A stretch of DNA of 64,000 nt from a cf. Phormidesmis sp. LEGE 11477 (GCF_015207105.1 NZ_JADEXO010000002.1:62001-126000), one strand, 5' to 3'; positions 26,385 to 35,685 are shown, counted from the stretch's first letter. Notes: generated by a model not told the origin, from the letters alone. Made by a program: numbers and translations.

Positions 26385-28109
26385 TCAAAGCTGTTGATGC
26401 TCGGCTTCATAGAGCTGAGCCTGGCGCATTGTCCTGCTTTGCTCGACCACAGTAACGGTTGGATCTGTCTCTAGAAAGGCCACCAGTGGCTTGGAGGCCG
26501 CAAAGACGAAAAAGCGTTGACCGTCAGCTAGCTGAGAAATCGCATCGATCAGTTCAGATTCTGGGACGGTAGCCGTGCGATCACGATCAAACAAAACAAA
26601 GCGAGCATCCGGGCTGATCTTATGGCTCAAAGAAAGCACATACGGGTGGTCGGCGTCGGTCAAGATCAGCGGCTGCTGCACTTGGTTGATAAGATTGGCT
26701 GTCCTAGCGATAACGCCACTAGTCCCTTTACCCCAGCCGAGTGATTGAGTGATCAGCAAGCTGGAAACCACCCCCCCTAATAAAAGCGAAGTCACCGCTA
26801 TCTGCTGCAGCCTTTTGATACCCGTTCTGGTGCCCAGCCGAGAGTCAGAGATCTTAGAGCCAGCAAGCTCAGCTTTAGATGCAGATACTGCTGGAGCGAA
26901 AGCGCGGGCGATCACATAGGCCACGGCTAGCTCCAATCCCAAGTAAGCCGTCAGGGAATAGCGAGCAACGAGCGATCGCCTACCGCCGTTCAATAGATCA
27001 GGTAAAACCTGTCCTACCGCACTCACCGACATTAGCAGCATCACAAACAGCCACACCCGCTTTGGCGTATGACGATATAGCTGCCAGGCGCTAGCCGCGA
27101 TCGCCACCAAAACCAAATAAGAAAATGGATTATTCCATCTAACTGGCCAGTCAAAATCAACAAAGCCAATGCCTAAATTGTGTAGCCACGTCTGCACTCG
27201 TACCAGCAAACTCGTCTCAAAATTGCTCGCCCATCTGGTGGTCTGATCGAGCTTGTCTGTTCGGCTGGCAATCACCCACATCCAAGGGACAAAGCCCACA
27301 ATAATTCCTGCTGACATCAGCAGATATCGCAGCAGCTTCTGGGTTAATCGAAATCGCTCTATTATGACGACATAGAGTCCGTGCGCCATTAGCACCCAAA
27401 CAAAAAATAGGTGAGTATACATGCCGAGCAGTCCTGTCACCCCGTAGGCTAGCCAGGTCTTCCAGCTACTTTGATCACTGGTTTGATCACTAGGTTGACG
27501 ACCAGAATTCTGTCGGAGCGATCGCAGCAATAACGCGCTCGATACAGCTATCAGCAGTGCCCACAGAGTATATTGACGAGCCTCATGCGCCAGCAGCACG
27601 TGAAATGGGGAGACAGCGATCAGCGCGATCGCACTCCAGCCCACTGCCACAGCACTACAGGCCGTATCGGCAAACAGCTCAATACATAGCCAATAGACAA
27701 CCGGTAGCAGCAATAGGCCAAATCCAGCGGCCACCCAGCGTGAAGCAACCGCCCAATGCGACAGCAAAGAAAAGCGCATCAGCAGATAATAAAGCGGCGG
27801 ATGCTCAGGATTACCGGCTAGTGCCCCTAATGCCTGTCCCAGATCGCGACCAATCTGATTCGTCTGATACTGTTGCACATAGCCACTTGCGATTGGGACA
27901 CCGGTATAAGCGGTCTCGACGAACTCCTGGCTAGTTGACCCTGACGCTCTCAGCAGACCTCGAACCTCATCGAAGCTGTAGACCTTTTGGCCTATATCAG
28001 CAAAGCGTCCATAGATACCCACTATCACCAACCCGACCACTAGCCCAGCCATCACCCTAGCGATTGCTCTGGCGATTGAGGGCCGCCTAGCCGCTACTGT
28101 ATTTAGCAT
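26385..28109 (-). CDS. GT39-type membrane glycosyltransferase (polyprenyl-phosphate-sugar dependent)
   Basis: The 574-residue protein has about eleven hydrophobic segments. The periplasmic loop after the first helix has the acidic motif VYSFDEVRGLLRA (catalytic Asp-Glu as in protein O-mannosyltransferase/ArnT-type enzymes) and then NPEHPPLYYLLMRF, the recognisable H-P-P-L-Y-Y element of the GT39/GT83 superfamily. After the helices a soluble C-terminal domain follows (from about residue 470). Such enzymes take a sugar from a polyprenyl phosphate carrier and transfer it outside the membrane. The gene is divergent from a UPF0104 gene and near a DPM1-like GT2, which would supply the carrier-linked sugar, so the three probably cooperate. 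Acceptor unknown. Confidence 0.82.
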   Translation of the reverse strand: MLNTVAARRPSIARAIARVMAGLVVGLVIVGIYGRFADIGQKVYSFDEVRGLLRASGSTSQEFVETAYTGVPIASGYVQQYQTNQIGRDLGQALGALAGNPEHPPLYYLLMRFSLLSHWAVASRWVAAGFGLLLLPVVYWLCIELFADTACSAVAVGWSAIALIAVSPFHVLLAHEARQYTLWALLIAVSSALLLRSLRQNSGRQPSDQTSDQSSWKTWLAYGVTGLLGMYTHLFFVWVLMAHGLYVVIIERFRLTQKLLRYLLMSAGIIVGFVPWMWVIASRTDKLDQTTRWASNFETSLLVRVQTWLHNLGIGFVDFDWPVRWNNPFSYLVLVAIAASAWQLYRHTPKRVWLFVMLLMSVSAVGQVLPDLLNGGRRSLVARYSLTAYLGLELAVAYVIARAFAPAVSASKAELAGSKISDSRLGTRTGIKRLQQIAVTSLLLGGVVSSLLITQSLGWGKGTSGVIARTANLINQVQQPLILTDADHPYVLSLSHKISPDARFVLFDRDRTATVPESELIDAISQLADGQRFFVFAASKPLVAFLETDPTVTVVEQSRTMRQAQLYEAEHQQL

Positions 28110-28175
28110 TGCATTCGACCGCCGCTTCTTATTATTTTCATCAGCAGGCTACCCAATAGCTTTCTAAATAAGGCC

Positions 28176-29126
28176 ATGCCATTCAAACCACTGCTGACTC
28201 AGCTAAAACCTTATCTACGCTGGGCGATCCTAGGCGGTACGCTCTTTTTTATCGCCACAACGCTCAAAGACCACTGGCAAGAAGTGGTAGGCATCCAGTT
28301 CACCGCTCAAGCTTGGCTGATGGTGACTTTGGCCTTCGTTGTTACGCTGATGGCTCACGTCTGGTCGGGCTGGGTCTGGCACTGGATTTTGGTCTTGTTC
28401 GATCAGCCGCTAAGCGGGACTTGGAGTACACCGGTCTATCTCAAAACCAACGTCGCCAAGTATCTGCCTGGCAATGTTTGGCACTTTGTTGGACGGGTAA
28501 GCGCTTTGCAGTCAGTGGGCACACCGACAGGGATTGCCGTCGTCAGTGTGGTGATGGAGCCACTATTGATGGCCGTGGCGGCACTGATCATCGCCTGTTT
28601 GACCGGGGGACAGCTAGCGGGAATCGAGGATCAGTTGGGTGGCCGCTTCGGACAGATAGCGGTGCTGAGCTTGGCGATCGCTGCCGTGCATCCTCGTGTG
28701 TTCAACCCCATTCTTCAGACATTGAGTCGGGCCAAAGCCAAAGCTCAGAAGCTGGAGATTGCGACAGATCAAAAGATGCTGCGGGCTTATCCAGGGCGAG
28801 CACTGCTAGGAGAAATGGGTTTTGTGCTACTGCGATCGCTTGGATTTATTGCCATCGTTCAAGCTTTTCAGCCGCTGAGCGTCACAGACGTTCAAGCGCT
28901 ACTAGCTGCGTTCAGCTTATCCTGGCTGCTAGGGCTAGTCGTACCCGGTGCGCCAGGCGGCATAGGTGTCTTTGAAGCCACCGCCATTTCGCTGTTAGAT
29001 GCTCAATTTCCAGTGGCTATTATTCTCAGTGGTGTCGCGGTTTATCGGCTAGTCAGCGTCTTGGCAGAAGTCAGCGCGGCTGGCATCGTTTGGCTAATCG
29101 ATCTGTGCCGAAGCCCCAGTACCTAG
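28176..29126 (+). CDS. UPF0104/LPG-synthase-transmembrane-domain protein (flippase-like)
   Basis: The 316-residue protein has about eight membrane helices. The family fingerprint VVPGAPGGIGVFEATAISLL, containing P-G-G-I-G-V-F-E, is at about residue 255-275. It represents only the integral membrane part found in MprF (lysyl-phosphatidylglycerol synthase) without the soluble aminoacyl-transfer domain. Such stand-alone proteins are thought to move lipid-linked substrates across the membrane. It starts 66 bases from the divergent GT39 gene and is followed by GT2, so a role in presenting a lipid-linked sugar is a reasonable inference. The last codons plus stop are duplicated in the 3' flank. Confidence 0.82.
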   Translation: MPFKPLLTQLKPYLRWAILGGTLFFIATTLKDHWQEVVGIQFTAQAWLMVTLAFVVTLMAHVWSGWVWHWILVLFDQPLSGTWSTPVYLKTNVAKYLPGNVWHFVGRVSALQSVGTPTGIAVVSVVMEPLLMAVAALIIACLTGGQLAGIEDQLGGRFGQIAVLSLAIAAVHPRVFNPILQTLSRAKAKAQKLEIATDQKMLRAYPGRALLGEMGFVLLRSLGFIAIVQAFQPLSVTDVQALLAAFSLSWLLGLVVPGAPGGIGVFEATAISLLDAQFPVAIILSGVAVYRLVSVLAEVSAAGIVWLIDLCRSPST

Positions 29127-29160
29127 AAGCCACAGCACCTAGAAGCCATAGCGCCTAGAA
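29121..29160. repeat. 16-bp duplication across a stop codon
   Basis: ACCTAGAAGCCACAGC (29121-29136) contains the TAG stop of the UPF0104 gene and is repeated with one change at 29137-29152. The start of a third copy (GCCTAGAA) follows. Confidence 0.9.
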
Positions 29161-29319
29161 CAGAGGGCTCGATTTGCAAGGACATAGTAAATTTGTTGAT
29201 AAAGTTTGCTGACTTTAAGCCCAGCATATCTATCTTTAGTAAAGACTGTCTGTAGTTTGAGGTTTAACCCAGCTAGGCCCAACCGCTGTGATCTTCCCCA
29301 CACTTCCTGGAGCATTGCC

Positions 29320-30402
29320 ATGACCAACTCTCCGCTCGAACTGCCCACCAGCCCTTTGCCATCTAGTTCTCTGCCATATAGTCCTCTATCGTCTGGCGCT
29401 ACAGATAGTAGGTTTATGCCTCAAAGCTCTGATAGGCCAGATCTTTCTATCGTCGTTCCGATATACAACGAAGTAGAAACTATCCCTACGTTGGTAGCCA
29501 GGATTACCAAGGTGCTAGAGGGGATGGATGTCACCTATGAGTTTATCTGCGTAGACGATGGCTCTACTGATGGCTCAGTCCCACTGCTTAGAAAAGTTGC
29601 ACAAGAGCATACAGCGTCTGGTGATCTTCGAGTGGTTTTACTGCGTCGCAACTATGGTCAGTCGGCAGCAATGTCAGCTGGGTTCCATCAGGCCATCGGT
29701 AAAGTGATAGTGACGCTAGATGGTGATTTACAAAACGAACCTGCTGATATCGCGACCGTATACTACAAGCTGCTAGAAGGCTACGACCTCGTTAGCGGAT
29801 GGCGAAAAGAGCGCCAAGACGATGCGGTAACCCGCCTACTACCGTCCAAAATCGCCAACGGCCTGATTGCCAGGGTCACAGGCGTACATCTGCACGACTA
29901 CGGCTGCTCACTAAAAGCTTACCGGGCAGAAGTGCTTGGCGATATGCATCTGTACGGGGAACTCCATCGCTTCTTACCAGCGCTAGCCTACATCGAAGGA
30001 GCGCGAATTACTGAGATCCCGGTTCGTCATCACGCTAGACAGTTTGGCCAAAGTAAATACGGTTTGGGGCGCACGCTGCGAGTCGTGATGGATCTGCTGA
30101 CCATCTATTTTATGAAGACGTTTCTAACTCGGCCAATGCACATATTCGGGCCATTTGGCATTGTTTCAATGTCAATCGGGTTGGCGATCGGTCTATATCT
30201 GACCTTTATCAAGCTGTTTTTGAATGAGTCGATTGGCAATCGGCCCTTACTATTGCTTGCGGTACTCTTGCTGCTTTCAGGCATTCAGCTATTTAGCTTT
30301 GGCTTACTGGCTGAGCTGAATATGCGAACCTACCACGAGTCGCAGCGGCGACCCATCTACCGGGTTCGTGAGGTGCTAGGCGGTTCGGCTGAGAATGGCT
30401 AG
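29320..30402 (+). CDS. GT2 glycosyltransferase, polyprenyl-phosphate-sugar synthase type (DPM1/GtrB-like)
   Basis: About 360 residues from ATG 29320; the frame is open from 29206. A Ser/Pro/Leu-rich repeat-like N-terminus (about 40 residues) precedes the GT-A domain. That domain has SIVVPIYNEVETIPT, then the sugar-nucleotide motifs VDDGSTDGS and LDGDLQNEP (the DxD), and the conserved RHHARQFGQSKYG near residue 240. Two C-terminal membrane helices (from about residue 275) match the GtrB/ArnC layout. These enzymes transfer a sugar from a nucleotide sugar to undecaprenyl phosphate on the cytoplasmic side. It probably feeds the GT39 enzyme and UPF0104 flippase-like protein encoded beside it. Confidence 0.88.
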   Translation: MTNSPLELPTSPLPSSSLPYSPLSSGATDSRFMPQSSDRPDLSIVVPIYNEVETIPTLVARITKVLEGMDVTYEFICVDDGSTDGSVPLLRKVAQEHTASGDLRVVLLRRNYGQSAAMSAGFHQAIGKVIVTLDGDLQNEPADIATVYYKLLEGYDLVSGWRKERQDDAVTRLLPSKIANGLIARVTGVHLHDYGCSLKAYRAEVLGDMHLYGELHRFLPALAYIEGARITEIPVRHHARQFGQSKYGLGRTLRVVMDLLTIYFMKTFLTRPMHIFGPFGIVSMSIGLAIGLYLTFIKLFLNESIGNRPLLLLAVLLLLSGIQLFSFGLLAELNMRTYHESQRRPIYRVREVLGGSAENG

Positions 30403-30785
30403 CTAAACACTCCTAATAGACCTAAAGTCATCACGCCCTAAGTTAGTAAGCCCAATCCGGTAAACCCTGCTCAGTAAGCCCAGAATCACCAAACCCAAGA
30501 TAAGAACCTCTATTGAAAACGATAGAGCAGCTTACAATCAGCGCATCCATGACAAATTTGCTCATCGCTAGCCGAACGTGGCAAGCTGTATAGCACCAGT
30601 TGTGTTACTTAAAATGCTTTTAATGGCTGAAACGGTCTGGATACCGCAGGTGATACGACTCGCAAACACCCTAATGCACTAAGACGTCTGCTATATCGGC
30701 AGCTCGGAGCAACTTTGGGCTGTAGCATGACCGATAGGATCTAGAACGTCTTCTCCAGAACGTCTTCTCTAGGACAGCTTCATCT
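30403..30785. other. Intergenic region upstream of cysH
   Basis: About 380 bases without a gene. The first part has imperfect repeats of AGTAAGCCCA (about 30444 and 30473). The last part holds a 14-bp duplication AGAACGTCTTCTC(C/T) at 30743-30770, some 16 bases before the cysH ATG. The promoter and any sulphur- or nitrogen-responsive site were not identified. Confidence 0.5.
30743..30770. repeat. 14-bp duplication upstream of cysH
   Basis: AGAACGTCTTCTCC (30743-30756) and AGAACGTCTTCTCT (30757-30770) stand in tandem. Being in the ribosome-binding neighbourhood of cysH, they may influence its translation, which is not shown. Confidence 0.85.
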
Positions 30786-31613
30786 ATGACCAGTGCTTTG
30801 CCGCGCCTTCACCGCCTGAATGAAGGTAATTCAGAGAATCCTCCGCTGAATGATCGACCACAGCTCGGCCCAGAACTTACGCCTGAACAGCTCAAGACGC
30901 TCAATCAAAAATTCGATCAGGCTAAGGCAACTGAACTGATCGAGTGGGGGGCCAAAACGTTTGGCAACAGGTTGGTAATGAGCACTTCCTTTGGGATTCA
31001 GTCAGCCGTAATGTTGGGCTTGGTCACTGAGGTGATTCCAGATATCCCGGTGATCTGGGTAGATACGGGCTATCTGCCAGCGGAGACCTATCGCTTTGCA
31101 GAGCAGCTAACACAGCGGCTGTCACTGAATCTAAAGGTGTATCAGTCGCCGCTGAGCCCGGCCCGGATGGAGGCGCTGTACGGTCGCCTGTGGGAGGAAG
31201 GGACGGTAGAAGCGTTTAATCAATATGATGCCATTCGTAAGGTGGAGCCGATGAACCGGGCGTTAGCAGAGCTAGGGGCAAGGGCTTGGCTGACGGGGTT
31301 GAGATCGCAGCAGACAGAGCATCGCAGAACGCTAGATCGCATCGACGAACAGGCCGGACGCTACAAGCTGCTGCCGATCTTACACTGGCATTCTAAAGAC
31401 GTGTACGACTATCTAAAAGCGCACGATCTGCCCTATCATCCTTTCTTTGAGCAGGGCTATGTTAGCGTTGGTGACTGGCATTCTAGTCGGCCACTTACCG
31501 CTGACGATCTAGATGCTCGCTCGACCCGGTTCAATGGGCTCAAACAGGAGTGTGGCATTCATATTCCTCAGACTCCGGAGGAAGCGGAAAGCCTGAACTC
31601 TAGTTCGCTGTAA
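30786..31613 (+). CDS. cysH: Phosphoadenylyl-sulfate (PAPS) reductase
   Basis: The protein has 275 residues. The substrate loop is [14 protein letters not shown] near residue 60, followed by [15 protein letters not shown] and [12 protein letters not shown]. The catalytic cysteine sits in QECGIHIP near residue 256, the classical ECGxH of PAPS reductases. The paired Cys-Cys...Cys-x-x-Cys iron-sulphur ligands of APS reductases are absent, so the substrate should be PAPS and electrons should come from thioredoxin or glutaredoxin. It reduces activated sulphate to sulphite in assimilation. The kinase gene begins 13 bases downstream, in a co-directional run of five genes. Confidence 0.93.
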   Translation: MTSALPRLHRLNEGNSENPPLNDRPQLGPELTPEQLKTLNQKFDQAKATELIEWGAKTFGNRLVMSTSFGIQSAVMLGLVTEVIPDIPVIWVDTGYLPAETYRFAEQLTQRLSLNLKVYQSPLSPARMEALYGRLWEEGTVEAFNQYDAIRKVEPMNRALAELGARAWLTGLRSQQTEHRRTLDRIDEQAGRYKLLPILHWHSKDVYDYLKAHDLPYHPFFEQGYVSVGDWHSSRPLTADDLDARSTRFNGLKQECGIHIPQTPEEAESLNSSSL

Positions 31614-31626
31614 GGATTGAAAACTG

Positions 31627-32730
31627 ATGTCTACCCTTCGAAGTTTGGCGTCTCAGTTTGTAGCAGAAGGCAAGGTTGCCACGGTCGAACCTTTGGGTAA
31701 TGGCAATATCAACAGTACTTTTTTGGTCACAGTACAGGCCGAGAGCCAATCGCGGTTTGTGCTGCAAAAGATCAATGCACAGGTGTTTGAGCAGCCAGAG
31801 CTGGTGATTCAAAACATGGTGGTGCTCAGTGAACACTTGCGCGATCGCGTAGGTGGACAATCGCTCTACTGGGAGACGCCACAGATTATTCCCACAGTCA
31901 ATGGGCAAAATTTTTGGCAAGACGAAGCGGATAACTATTGGCGCGCCATTAACTTTATTGAGAACTCACGGGTACTCGAAACAATCGAAACCCTAGCGCA
32001 TGCTAAAGAAGTGGGCTATGGGCTAGCAATGTTTCACCGTTTGATCAGCAACTTACCGGTCAAGAAACTTGCTAACACGATAAAAAGCTTTCACATCACG
32101 CCAATCTACCTAAAACGCTATGGAAAAGTCCTCAGAAGATATCAGGCTAACTTTTCTGTTGATCGCTCCGACCATTCACGTATTATTCGCTACTGCATAG
32201 CGTTCATAGAGGCTAGGCAAACATGGGCTCACGTCTTAGAAAAAGCGAAAGCAGCAGGACATCTTCATCTGCGTCCTATCCACGGCGATCCGAAAGTCAA
32301 CAACATTATGCTAGGGACAGACGGGCGAGCAATCAGCCTAATTGACCTAGATACGCTACAGCCCGGACTGATTCACTATGACATTGGCGATTGTTTGCGC
32401 TCAAGCTGCAATCGGTTGGGTGAGGAGACGCCAGATTGGGAGCAGGTCGTTTTTGATGTGGCGCTGGCAAAGGCAATGTTGGAGGGCTATTTTTCTTTAG
32501 CTCGAGATTTTTTAAGTGAGTATGACTATCTTTATGTGTATGATGCGATCCGGCTAATCGCGTTTGAACTAGGGCTAAGGTTTTTCACTGACTACCTCGC
32601 AGGGAATGTGTACTTCAAGGTGAAGCATCCAACTCACAATCTGACTCGAGCAATGGTGCAGTTTAAGCTAACTGAGAGTATCGAGGCTCAAGCCAAGACA
32701 ATTAAAGGAGTGGTTGAGGCACTGAAATAA
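31627..32730 (+). CDS. Phosphotransferase of the NahK-like (N-acetylhexosamine 1-kinase) group
   Basis: The 367-residue protein has an aminoglycoside-phosphotransferase/choline-kinase fold. The N-terminal part GNGNINSTFLV, then FVLQKINAQVFEQPELVIQN, is the recognisable start of NahK-like kinases. The catalytic loop is RPIHGDPKVNNIML with the Mg-binding SLIDLDTLQPGLIHYDIGD. NahK from bifidobacteria phosphorylates N-acetylhexosamines at C1 for salvage into nucleotide sugars; whether this cyanobacterial protein uses the same substrate is inference. The ATG overlap (TAATG, position 32730) with the DOMON-like gene indicates tight coupling. The stretch with cysH and a racemase-like gene is unusual. 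Confidence 0.78.
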   Translation: MSTLRSLASQFVAEGKVATVEPLGNGNINSTFLVTVQAESQSRFVLQKINAQVFEQPELVIQNMVVLSEHLRDRVGGQSLYWETPQIIPTVNGQNFWQDEADNYWRAINFIENSRVLETIETLAHAKEVGYGLAMFHRLISNLPVKKLANTIKSFHITPIYLKRYGKVLRRYQANFSVDRSDHSRIIRYCIAFIEARQTWAHVLEKAKAAGHLHLRPIHGDPKVNNIMLGTDGRAISLIDLDTLQPGLIHYDIGDCLRSSCNRLGEETPDWEQVVFDVALAKAMLEGYFSLARDFLSEYDYLYVYDAIRLIAFELGLRFFTDYLAGNVYFKVKHPTHNLTRAMVQFKLTESIEAQAKTIKGVVEALK

Positions 32731-33284
32731 TGGCTGCTAGGTCATTTCAACTACAGCCGTTTGAGGCGATCGCTTCCAATACAGCCCTATCGATTACTGG
32801 CAGGGTGACTTTGGAAAAAGACCGGCTGGCGATCGCCTACTTGCTCAGTGGCGACTTGGAAAAAGTCGCGATCGCACCATTAAGATCAGGTAGTCAGAGA
32901 CGCGATCGCCTTTGGGAGCAAACCTGCTTCGAGTTTTTCTTAGCCTGCGGCCCCACGCCTACCACAAACACACCTTACTGGGAAGGCAACCTTTCGCCCT
33001 CGGGAGATTGGAATGTGTTTGCCCTAGAGCGATATCGGCAAAATTCTCAAGAAGAAGAAGCTATCTCTGATCTACCTTTTGGGGTAGAAAACAAACCAGA
33101 CAGCCTCTATCTAGACCTGTGGGAACTAGATATCAGTGGCTTAGTCGGCACCCATCGACCGCTGTGGTTAGGCATCAGTGCAGTCATCGTCCTCAAGACT
33201 GGCAGCCAGACATTTTGGGCGATCGCGCATCCCTCCTCAGAACCAGACTTTCACCACCCCAACAGCTTTGTCCTAGCGCTATGA
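32730..33284 (+). CDS. DOMON-like domain protein
   Basis: The 184-residue protein starts one base inside the stop of the NahK-like gene. It has the character of cyanobacterial DOMON-like proteins: an early beta-sandwich strand (LSITGRVTLEKDRLAIAYLL), then DRLWEQTCFEFFLACG, then YWEGNLSPSGDWNVFALERYR, and the closing WAIAHPSSEPDFHHPNSFVL. DOMON-type sandwiches bind haem or sugars in other proteins; here neither ligand is obvious. There is no signal peptide, so it is likely cytosolic. Its translational coupling to a sugar-kinase-like gene favours a sugar-related binding role, which is inference. Confidence 0.75.
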   Translation: MAARSFQLQPFEAIASNTALSITGRVTLEKDRLAIAYLLSGDLEKVAIAPLRSGSQRRDRLWEQTCFEFFLACGPTPTTNTPYWEGNLSPSGDWNVFALERYRQNSQEEEAISDLPFGVENKPDSLYLDLWELDISGLVGTHRPLWLGISAVIVLKTGSQTFWAIAHPSSEPDFHHPNSFVLAL

Positions 33285-33332
33285 CTACAGCAAAGACTAT
33301 GTTTAAACGCACAGCCTTTCAAGAAACTAGCC

Positions 33333-33605
33333 ATGTCTGCCCCCTCTCAAGGTCAATCTACGGCCAAAACAATCTTCCTGCTATCGTCCGCAGTCGGCTG
33401 GCTAATTGTAGGGGCATCGCTAATCTACCTGGTGCCGACAGTAATCAATCAGCTCAGCCCCTCTGCCACCTCAGGCGTATGGATGGAAACACTGGGCCGC
33501 AGTGGCTATAATCCTCAGCTAGCTATCGTGGCTGGCGGGCTGGCGCTAGTAGTAACTGTAGCGGGCAACGCTCTTTGGTACCAGAAGTTTGAAGGAAAGC
33601 TCTGA
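33333..33605 (+). CDS. Small membrane protein, unknown
   Basis: A 90-residue protein with two hydrophobic segments (about 14-36, IFLLSSAVGWLIVGASLIYLV, and 60-82, LAIVAGGLALVVTVAGNALW). Short hydrophilic ends and a loop contain the conserved-looking GVWMETLGRSGYNPQ. The stop TGA overlaps the ATG of the racemase-like gene (TGATG at 33605), so the two are translated together. It is 48 bases after the DOMON-like gene. I know no named family for it. The alternative frame at 33119-33511 is a shadow. Confidence 0.7.
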   Translation: MSAPSQGQSTAKTIFLLSSAVGWLIVGASLIYLVPTVINQLSPSATSGVWMETLGRSGYNPQLAIVAGGLALVVTVAGNALWYQKFEGKL

Positions 33606-34318
33606 TGAAAACCATCGGCCTGCTAGGCGGTATGAGCTGGGAATCGACCACCCAGTACTACAGACTGCTAAACGAAATCGTCAGAGCCGAGCTAGGCGGG
33701 CTACACTCAGCCAAAATCTTGATGTATTCGGTCGATTTTGAAGAGCTAGTAGCGCTAAAGCACCAGGGCGACTGGTCCGAGATTGGCAATCTATTAGCGA
33801 CAGCCGCCGCTCAGCTAGAAGGGGCTGGCGCTGAGTGCATACTCTTGGCCACTAACACAATGCATAAGGTGGCAGATGCGATCGCCCTATCCACAGAGAT
33901 TCCTCTGATTCACATTGCCGATGCTACAGCAGAAGAGATCAAACGGCAGTCCATCCAGCGGGTTGGTCTGTTGGGCACTCGGTTCACAATGGAAGAATCT
34001 TTCTACAAAGATCGACTAGTCCAACAGCATGGGCTAGACGTACTAGTGCCGAACAAAGAAGCGCGCGATACCATTCACGACATCATCTACGATGAGCTTT
34101 GCCTAGGGCAGATTCGATCAGCCTCACGCGATCAGATGCGCGCAGCCGTCTCGAATCTATTCGAGTCGGGTGCAGAAGCAATTATTCTAGGCTGTACAGA
34201 GATTGGCCTACTGATCGGACCAGAAGACAGTGCCATTCCCTTGTTTGACACCACTGCTATCCACGCCAATGCAGCCATCTATTGGGCAATAGAATCAGAC
34301 CACCGTATTAAACGCTAA
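33605..34318 (+). CDS. Aspartate/glutamate racemase family protein, first catalytic Cys replaced
   Basis: The protein has 237 residues and is close in pattern to E. coli YgeA: it begins KTIGLLGGMSWESTTQYYRLLN, has LLATNTMHKVADAI near residue 80 and FGCTEIG-like LGCTEIGLLIG near residue 200. In YgeA the first motif reads C-T-N-T-M-H and carries one of the two cysteines that remove and add the alpha proton. Here that residue is Ala (codon GCC), while the second Cys is kept. The rest of the protein is well conserved, so it is not a decayed gene. It could be a one-sided isomerase, a hydrolase-like relative or a non-catalytic protein. The upstream small membrane protein gene overlaps its ATG. Confidence 0.85.
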   Translation: MKTIGLLGGMSWESTTQYYRLLNEIVRAELGGLHSAKILMYSVDFEELVALKHQGDWSEIGNLLATAAAQLEGAGAECILLATNTMHKVADAIALSTEIPLIHIADATAEEIKRQSIQRVGLLGTRFTMEESFYKDRLVQQHGLDVLVPNKEARDTIHDIIYDELCLGQIRSASRDQMRAAVSNLFESGAEAIILGCTEIGLLIGPEDSAIPLFDTTAIHANAAIYWAIESDHRIKR

Positions 34319-35685
34319 GTCACACCTAGCAGTGAGCTACATCCAGCACTCAGTATCGCCGAAGTAAGCATAAACTCTAAAGACTTCATGAGGTTTTTGT
34401 GTCTAACCAAGCGTGGGTGCTAAGTTTTGCTATGCCCTTACGAATTTAAACCTTAGTCTTTGCCCCAAGACAATAGGTCTTCTTAGACAATTAGGTTTAC
34501 TTTATCTATATCGCTCTGCGGTTGACTAGCCGTCACTTTGCTTCGGTTCAGCTCATATGCTGGCGCCATCAAAACAATCTTCTTAACTAGGAATTGCCCC
34601 CTTCCTATAGAGAAGGTCAGAGGTAGCAAAGTATCTATATACAAGAATATTTCTATCCCAAACAGATAGCCGAAAGCAGGCTATCACTTGCCGGTTCTAA
34701 CACCTGCTATTTCAAAAGATAGAGAAAACTAGAAGCGGATACTGAAGGGTGTAATCCAAGAGCAGCTAATGCGCTGACTGCCTGTGCCTGTTTCAATATC
34801 AGCATACTCAGGCCACTTTTTTAATAGTGCGTCTCTATTGTATATAGACTTACAGAAGCCTTGTCAAAAGTGAACTTGACTAATAAAAGTAGAAGAAGCT
34901 ATGTATTTATCTTGAAGAAAGTAGCCAACTAAGCTTGCTAAAGCATTAAGCCTGCTGAAACTTGTTTACCGCTAGAACTAGGTCTGCCGATAGATGTTTG
35001 TGCAACTGTATGCAGCTTATAAGTTGTTTTATATGTTGTGAGTATTTTCTCGGAAAAGTTTGACCAAGGAAATGTGACTTACTGCTCGTGATTTTGTACT
35101 ATCACTCCTCCTTGCATATTTTGTGGGAAGGGTTCGGTGATTACACTGTAGAACTACTACTCGATCACCACGTAGATTTTGTCATCATATAGAAGATTGC
35201 TAAACAGAGAGTAAAGCTAATTAAGTAGAGACTCTCAGCAGCTTCTAACTTTGAACTCAGGGTTTTCTCTAGTCGTGTTGTTACAGTAGCTAAAAGCATC
35301 AGACTTTAGGTCTTTTCAATGCTTTTCATATCTAAATTAGTGAGTCAATCTAGTAAGTCGTAGATTTACTGAGTTCAGATAGATGTCTGAAGTTAATGTG
35401 AAAGAGTCAGTGTAGAGGGCACTGACGTCAGCACCTAGTTGCACACTATATTCTCTGTAACTTAATTCAAGTTAATCAGTAGGCATAGGCAACATAGCAA
35501 AAAGCGTTCAAAAGTGCTAATCTAAACTCATAACGATTACGAGTAAGCGGTTTACTCACATATGATGCGATCAATGATATTCAGTCGGTCTAGTTTTCTA
35601 CGGTAGAGCGAGCAAGAAAATGCTAGTCGCCTGTTTACCCTTTAATTTGAGCGCAAGAGATTTTTTTTGATAGAGGCCCCGGAAC
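34319..35685. other. 1.37-kb gene-free region upstream of the sigma factor gene
   Basis: This is the longest gene-free stretch of the window, clearly A/T-rich, without any open frame I would support on either strand. It ends in the ribosome-binding neighbourhood of the sigma gene (AGAGGCCCCGGAAC before ATG 35686). It may hold the sigma promoter(s), a long 5' untranslated region, or one or more small RNAs. Nothing resembling a tRNA or a riboswitch I know was found by eye. Confidence 0.6.

Noticed and set aside
34319-35685. Riboswitch or tRNA in the sigma leader
   Set aside because: No known conserved motif, cloverleaf or paired core could be recognised by eye.
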